Under the pieces are notes generated by a model that saw only the letters and a list, made by a program, of their open reading frames with translations, was not told the origin of the DNA and ran no database searches. Made by a program: the position numbers and the translations under genes. Positions 23,369-26,626 of a DNA stretch of 26,626 nucleotides are shown here, piece after piece; the stretch's first letter is position 1; each line of letters begins with the position of its first letter. This DNA comes from JAEMQF01 sp049297615. Lineage in GTDB: Bacteria > Pseudomonadota > Gammaproteobacteria > Burkholderiales > Burkholderiaceae_C. The stretch covers positions 1 through 26,626 of the forward strand of contig JBAQUQ010000275.1 of the NCBI GenBank assembly GCA_049297615.1, given 5' to 3'.

Positions 23369-23710
23369 GGTTTCGGTGGAACTCGGCCGGGACGCCGCGA
23401 CGACGAGGCGGGCGGCAGCAAAGGCGCATCATCGGCCGTTTCCGTGGCGCAAGCGCCTGCACGGCGGCTGCCCGCAGCGCGCAGTGCGGGTCGAGTTCAC
23501 GCTTCGAGCGCGAATGGGCTGTGCGCTGCGTGGCCGAGCCCATGTACGCCGGCGTGAGGAGACGCTACAGATGCGCCCGCTTGTATCGCGTGGCGCGCCT
23601 TGTATCGCTTTCGCGCCTGCTTGCGGGCCTGGGGACACGCCGCCTGGCCGCCGATCAGGAGCGATCAGGGTGCGATCAGCGTCCGATCAGGATCCGATCC
23701 AAGGGACCGT
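23369..23710. other. 342-bp gene-free stretch upstream of the AsmA-family gene
   Basis: I find no credible gene here; the open frames are Arg-rich and without family resemblance. It holds two direct copies of TTGTATCGC (23581-23589 and 23600-23608, 19 bases apart) and the CGATCAG array (23652-23699). It must contain the promoter of the AsmA-family gene, but I cannot place it. Confidence 0.6.
23652..23699. repeat. Helically phased CGATCAG array
   Basis: Four exact CGATCAG copies start at 23652, 23662, 23673 and 23684, followed by a partial CGATC at 23695. The steps are 10, 11, 11 and 11 bases, about one helical turn, so all lie on one face of the DNA. The array lies 11 bases beyond the stop of the enoyl-CoA hydratase homologue and about 285 bases upstream of the AsmA-family gene. 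Confidence 0.85.
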
Positions 23711-24496
23711 TCAACCCACCGACCACGTCGGCTGGCGTTTGTCGATGAAGGCCTGCACCCCTTCGAGGGCGGCGGCGTCCATCATGTTGCAGGCCATGGT
23801 CCGGCCGGCGTCTTCATACGCAGCGGCAATGCCTTTTTCGATTTGACGATAGAACAACTGCTTGCCCATCGCGATGGCAATGCGCGGCTTGGTCAGGATG
23901 GCGCTGACGAGGCGATCCACTTCGGCGTCAAGGGCGTGCGGCGGCACAACCCGGTTGATGAGGCCCTTGTCGCGGGCCTCGTCGGCAGCAATGAAATCTC
24001 CCGTCACCAGCATCTCGAACGCCGCCTTGCGCCCGACGTTGCGCGACAAGGCAACACCGGGCGTCGAACAAAACAGCCCGAGGCGAACGCCGCTCACCGC
24101 AAACTGCGCCGTGCTCGCGGCCACTGCCAGGTCGCACATCGCGACGAGCTGGCAGCCTGCCGCCGTCGCCATGCCTTGCACCTTGGCGATCACCGGCACA
24201 GGAGCTCGTTGCACGCTGAGCATCAAGGCCGTGCATTGGTCAAACAGCGCCTGGTAGTAGGCCAAGGAAGGCTGGCTGCGCATTTCCCTCAAGTCGTGAC
24301 CGGCGCAAAACGCCTTGCCCGATGCGGCCAGGACAACAACGCGCGCCGACTCATCCTGCGTCAAGGCGTCGAATTCGGTTTGCAGTGCCGCAAGCATGAC
24401 TTGCGAGAGGGCGTTGAACGATTCAGGCCGGTTCAGCGTCAGCGTGATCACGCCGCGCAAATCGGTGTGGCGCAGGACAAGGGCTGGGGTATTCAT
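23711..24496 (-). CDS. Enoyl-CoA hydratase/isomerase family protein, ECHDC3-like
   Basis: The 261-residue protein has the crotonase fold. Seen are ITLTLNRPESFNALS at the start, the oxyanion-hole segment KAFCAGHDLREM, the CoA-pocket MATAAGCQLVAMCDLAVAAS and LGLFCSTPGVALSRNVGRKAAFEMLVTG, which resembles ECHDC3-type proteins. The two Glu residues that activate water in classical enoyl-CoA hydratase are not present: Gln stands where the first (GCE) would be and no Glu is in the GVRLGL segment. Classical hydratase activity is therefore doubtful. I chose the ATG at 24496, which gives the family start; the frame extends 63 codons upstream into the patatin gene without conserved sequence. It lies 68 bp downstream of the patatin gene on the same strand and may be cotranscribed. 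Confidence 0.9.
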   Translation of the reverse strand: MNTPALVLRHTDLRGVITLTLNRPESFNALSQVMLAALQTEFDALTQDESARVVVLAASGKAFCAGHDLREMRSQPSLAYYQALFDQCTALMLSVQRAPVPVIAKVQGMATAAGCQLVAMCDLAVAASTAQFAVSGVRLGLFCSTPGVALSRNVGRKAAFEMLVTGDFIAADEARDKGLINRVVPPHALDAEVDRLVSAILTKPRIAIAMGKQLFYRQIEKGIAAAYEDAGRTMACNMMDAAALEGVQAFIDKRQPTWSVG

Positions 24497-24564
24497 GGTG
24501 CAGCTGCGGTTGAAATGTCCGATCGGTAACTGTACTGCGGCGACGCAGCGTCGAAGCGGCTCGC

Positions 24565-26626
24565 TCACAAACTCCCGATGAACAGGTAGGCATTGGCGCT
24601 GCCGCTGCTCGAGCGCGCGTAGCCCAGGTACATCGGACCGATCGGCGTCGCTCCACCCAGGTACAGGAAAACCGAGTCTTGCCACCCGCTGCGCGACTTT
24701 TCGGTGTAGCGCACTCCGACCCGCCCGACTTCGAGCGCAATGCCGGCGCGCAGGTCGCCGTCCAGTCCGATCGGAAGCCGCTGCAGCACGCGCTCGGTGC
24801 GAATCTGCGCGTATTGAACCTCGTCACCCAGGAACTGCCCCGCACCGTAGGCCGACAAATTGAGCAATCCGCCGAGCGCCTGAGCCTCGTGAAAAGGCAG
24901 CACACCGCGCGGCGAACCGGTGTAGGCCGCGCGTCCGGCGACGACGAAGCCACCGGAGCGCATTGCGGCGCGCCCCTCCGTGGTGAAGCGCGTGAACGTG
25001 CCATCGCTGGGGGTGAAGTAGGAAGCCTTTGCAGACCATCCCTGCGAGGGGAATGTCGGGTGGTTGAGCTGGTCGAAGTCGGCGCTCGCGAACCAACCCG
25101 GCGTGCGAAACGGCCCGCGTGAAAATATCGCCAAGCCGGTGTCGAGCTCAAACCGCTTGACCTGACTCATCCAGCCCAAGCGAACCTGGCCGACGAGGCC
25201 GAGATTCAAGCCTGCGGCGACGGCCAAGGATTGGCTGCGCACCACGTATTCGCTGAGTTTGTCCGCGTCTTCGTAGACGATTGCCGCGGTGCGCGCGGCA
25301 CCCGCCTCGACTTCGACGAAGCTTGCCTGCCACGGATCGACGGGCTGATAGAAATCAGCGGCGAGCGCCGTCGTGCTGCCGATTTCCCCCTTGACCGTCA
25401 GCTCGCCACCCAGGCGGTTCAACAGCGTCTTCTGATAGGCACCGCTCAGGCTATAGGTCGAGCCGCGTTTGAGCGTGCTGTTCAGACCGGCCGCAAAACG
25501 CACGAAGTCCGGTCCCCAGCGCTTGGCCTGCGGCAACACCCGCAGCACATTGCGTTCGCCCTGGGGCCCTCGAGACAGCAAGGCATAGTCCACGCTTTCG
25601 TAGTGGGCGTCGCCATAGACCCGCAACAGGTCGCGATTCAGGCGTGCCGTGTCGAGGGTCTCGCCCAGCGGCTGGGTCAGGTTGCGCAATACGGCCCTGG
25701 CATCGAGTTGCGGCAGACCGGCCACTTCGACGGCGTCGATACCCGGTGCGGGGCCGCGCTCGGAGGCGATGCGTCCCCACCAGGCCGCGTATTCGCGCTC
25801 ACTGACGGCCAGGGCGCGCAGTTGCTGCGCGCTCCTTGTCGCCGCGTCGCGTCCGCGCTGCACGGCCTGTGCGTGCCGCTCGAAGTCGGCGGCGGTGATG
25901 TCACCCATGTCGGGTTTGAGGTAGATGTCATCGGGCCTCAACGAGGCCAGCGACTGAGCCACGTTCTGTTCCGTCAAGATTCCCACCACCTGTGCCGCCA
26001 CCGAAAACAGCGAGTTCACCTGTTTCGCGTCGAGCAGGGGAGACCCGACATTGACGGCGATCACGACATCGGCATTGCAGCGCTGGCGCACTTCGTCGAT
26101 CGGAATGTTGTCCACCAGCCCACCGTCGACGAGCGCTCGCCCGTCGCGCTGAACCGGCGCCATCAAGCCGGGGATCGACAGGCTGGCGAGCATTGCCTTG
26201 CTCAGGTTGCCGTCGCGAATCACGACCCGATCACCGCTGCCGATGTCGGTCGCGACGATCGAAAGTGGCATCGCAAGAGCCTGAATGTCGCGCTCGGCGC
26301 GGTCGTCGTAGACCAGTCGATTCAAGAAAAGCTTGATCTTTTGACCGGTCAACACGCCCGGCCGGTATTGAAGTCCATTGCCCGACACGCCGATTTCGGT
26401 ACCGGACAAGAAGCGTTGGGTGACGCCCTTGCTGCGAAAGTTGCGCTCGTCCCAAGCGGGTTCGTCGGCAAACATGTCGGACCAGTCCGCGCGCGCGAGC
26501 TCAGCGCCCATCCTGGCCGGCGTGACGCCCGCCGCGAATGCACCCGCCACCACCGCGCCCATGCTGCTTCCGGCGACGCAGTCCACCGGCACGCGCAAGC
26601 GTTCGAGCACCTCGAGGATGCCGATG
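24565..26626 (-). CDS. Patatin-like phospholipase with outer-membrane barrel (PlpD-like, type Vd), 5' end outside window
   Basis: The visible 687 or so codons hold most of a patatin-family autotransporter. Near the window edge IGILEVLERL leads to GSSMG, the nucleophile elbow, whose Ser codon is at 26565-26563; the Asp partner is in VDGGLVDNIP at about 26127. After the patatin domain and a charged helical linker (about 26000-25750) comes a POTRA-like segment (DAVEVAGLPQLDARAVLRNL), then alternating amphipathic strands typical of a 16-stranded barrel, ending YLGYARSSSGSANAYLFIGSL-like text at the C-terminus. The signal peptide and glycine-rich oxyanion motif are upstream of the window. PlpD-type proteins are outer-membrane proteins displaying a phospholipase A domain. 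The reading frame continues past 26610 to the edge, so the GTG there is not the start. Confidence 0.92.
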   Translation of the reverse strand, partial: IGILEVLERLRVPVDCVAGSSMGAVVAGAFAAGVTPARMGAELARADWSDMFADEPAWDERNFRSKGVTQRFLSGTEIGVSGNGLQYRPGVLTGQKIKLFLNRLVYDDRAERDIQALAMPLSIVATDIGSGDRVVIRDGNLSKAMLASLSIPGLMAPVQRDGRALVDGGLVDNIPIDEVRQRCNADVVIAVNVGSPLLDAKQVNSLFSVAAQVVGILTEQNVAQSLASLRPDDIYLKPDMGDITAADFERHAQAVQRGRDAATRSAQQLRALAVSEREYAAWWGRIASERGPAPGIDAVEVAGLPQLDARAVLRNLTQPLGETLDTARLNRDLLRVYGDAHYESVDYALLSRGPQGERNVLRVLPQAKRWGPDFVRFAAGLNSTLKRGSTYSLSGAYQKTLLNRLGGELTVKGEIGSTTALAADFYQPVDPWQASFVEVEAGAARTAAIVYEDADKLSEYVVRSQSLAVAAGLNLGLVGQVRLGWMSQVKRFELDTGLAIFSRGPFRTPGWFASADFDQLNHPTFPSQGWSAKASYFTPSDGTFTRFTTEGRAAMRSGGFVVAGRAAYTGSPRGVLPFHEAQALGGLLNLSAYGAGQFLGDEVQYAQIRTERVLQRLPIGLDGDLRAGIALEVGRVGVRYTEKSRSGWQDSVFLYLGGATPIGPMYLGYARSSSGSANAYLFIGSL

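Noticed and set aside
21344..23557. 737-codon plus-strand open frame opposite the AsmA-family gene
   Set aside because: Arg/Gln/Ala-rich shadow of a GC-rich gene; the minus frame has clear AsmA sequence.
23652..23699. CGATCAG array as a CRISPR
   Set aside because: Repeats are 7 bp with 3-4-bp spacers, far too short, and no cas gene is present.
23359..23748. 129-codon plus-strand open frame in the gene-free stretch
   Set aside because: Arg/Ser-rich translation, overlaps the ends of both neighbouring genes and encodes the array; no family resemblance.
24541..24553. CGACGCAGCGTCG palindrome after the patatin gene as terminator
   Set aside because: A one-base loop and no T tract; not a workable terminator.

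Overview
The window is a GC-rich, gene-dense bacterial chromosome segment. Gene order and protein similarity point to a betaproteobacterium of the order Burkholderiales, probably near Comamonadaceae or Rubrivivax/Leptothrix. The evidence is the pyrG-kdsA-(DUF1330)-eno-ftsB run, rpsU followed by a GatB/YqeY gene, the trmJ/suhB divergent pair, and a TakP-type TRAP system. I see no phage, insertion sequence, CRISPR, tRNA or rRNA. Nearly all of it is core metabolism and housekeeping.

Layout. 1-349 (-): N-terminal part of a TPR-like helical protein, cut by the window edge. 565-1699 (+): rpsU, a terminator, a GatB/YqeY gene and a small DUF442-type phosphatase. 1848-5356: a TRAP transporter for 2-oxo (alpha-keto) acids, with the membrane genes dctQ-dctM on + and the Tat-exported TakP-like binding protein convergent on -. 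The binding-protein promoter overlaps a strong palindromic operator-like site in an AT-rich island. 5553-8245: pmbA/tldE (-) divergent from yjgA/darP and mogA (+). 8264-11059 (-): trmJ, cysE and a BaiN/HI0933-type flavoprotein, probably one operon; cysE and the flavoprotein are in the same frame, separated by a TAG and three codons. 11214-15720 (+): suhB, mutS and an alpha/beta hydrolase. 15769-21062 (+): pyrG, kdsA, a DUF1330 gene, eno, ftsB and pnuC. 21059-26626 (-): a patatin/outer-membrane barrel protein (5' end outside the window), an ECHDC3-like enoyl-CoA hydratase homologue, a 342-bp gene-free stretch with a helically phased CGATCAG array, and an AsmA-family protein.

How it works together. 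The + strand runs serve nucleotide and LPS precursor supply (CTP, KDO-8-P), glycolysis (enolase), division (FtsB), mismatch repair (MutS) and ribosome or tRNA work (bS21, DarP; TrmJ on the - strand). The transport parts (TRAP, PnuC) import 2-oxo acids and an NAD precursor. The envelope genes at the right end (AsmA family, PlpD-like patatin) act at or across the outer membrane.

I did not find a clearly new multi-gene system. The best leads are small: the takP operator, the phased CGATCAG array, a 19-bp exact repeat abutting two gene boundaries, the same-frame cysE/TAG/flavoprotein junction, overlapping alternative hairpins between pyrG and kdsA, and an enoyl-CoA hydratase homologue lacking both usual catalytic glutamates.
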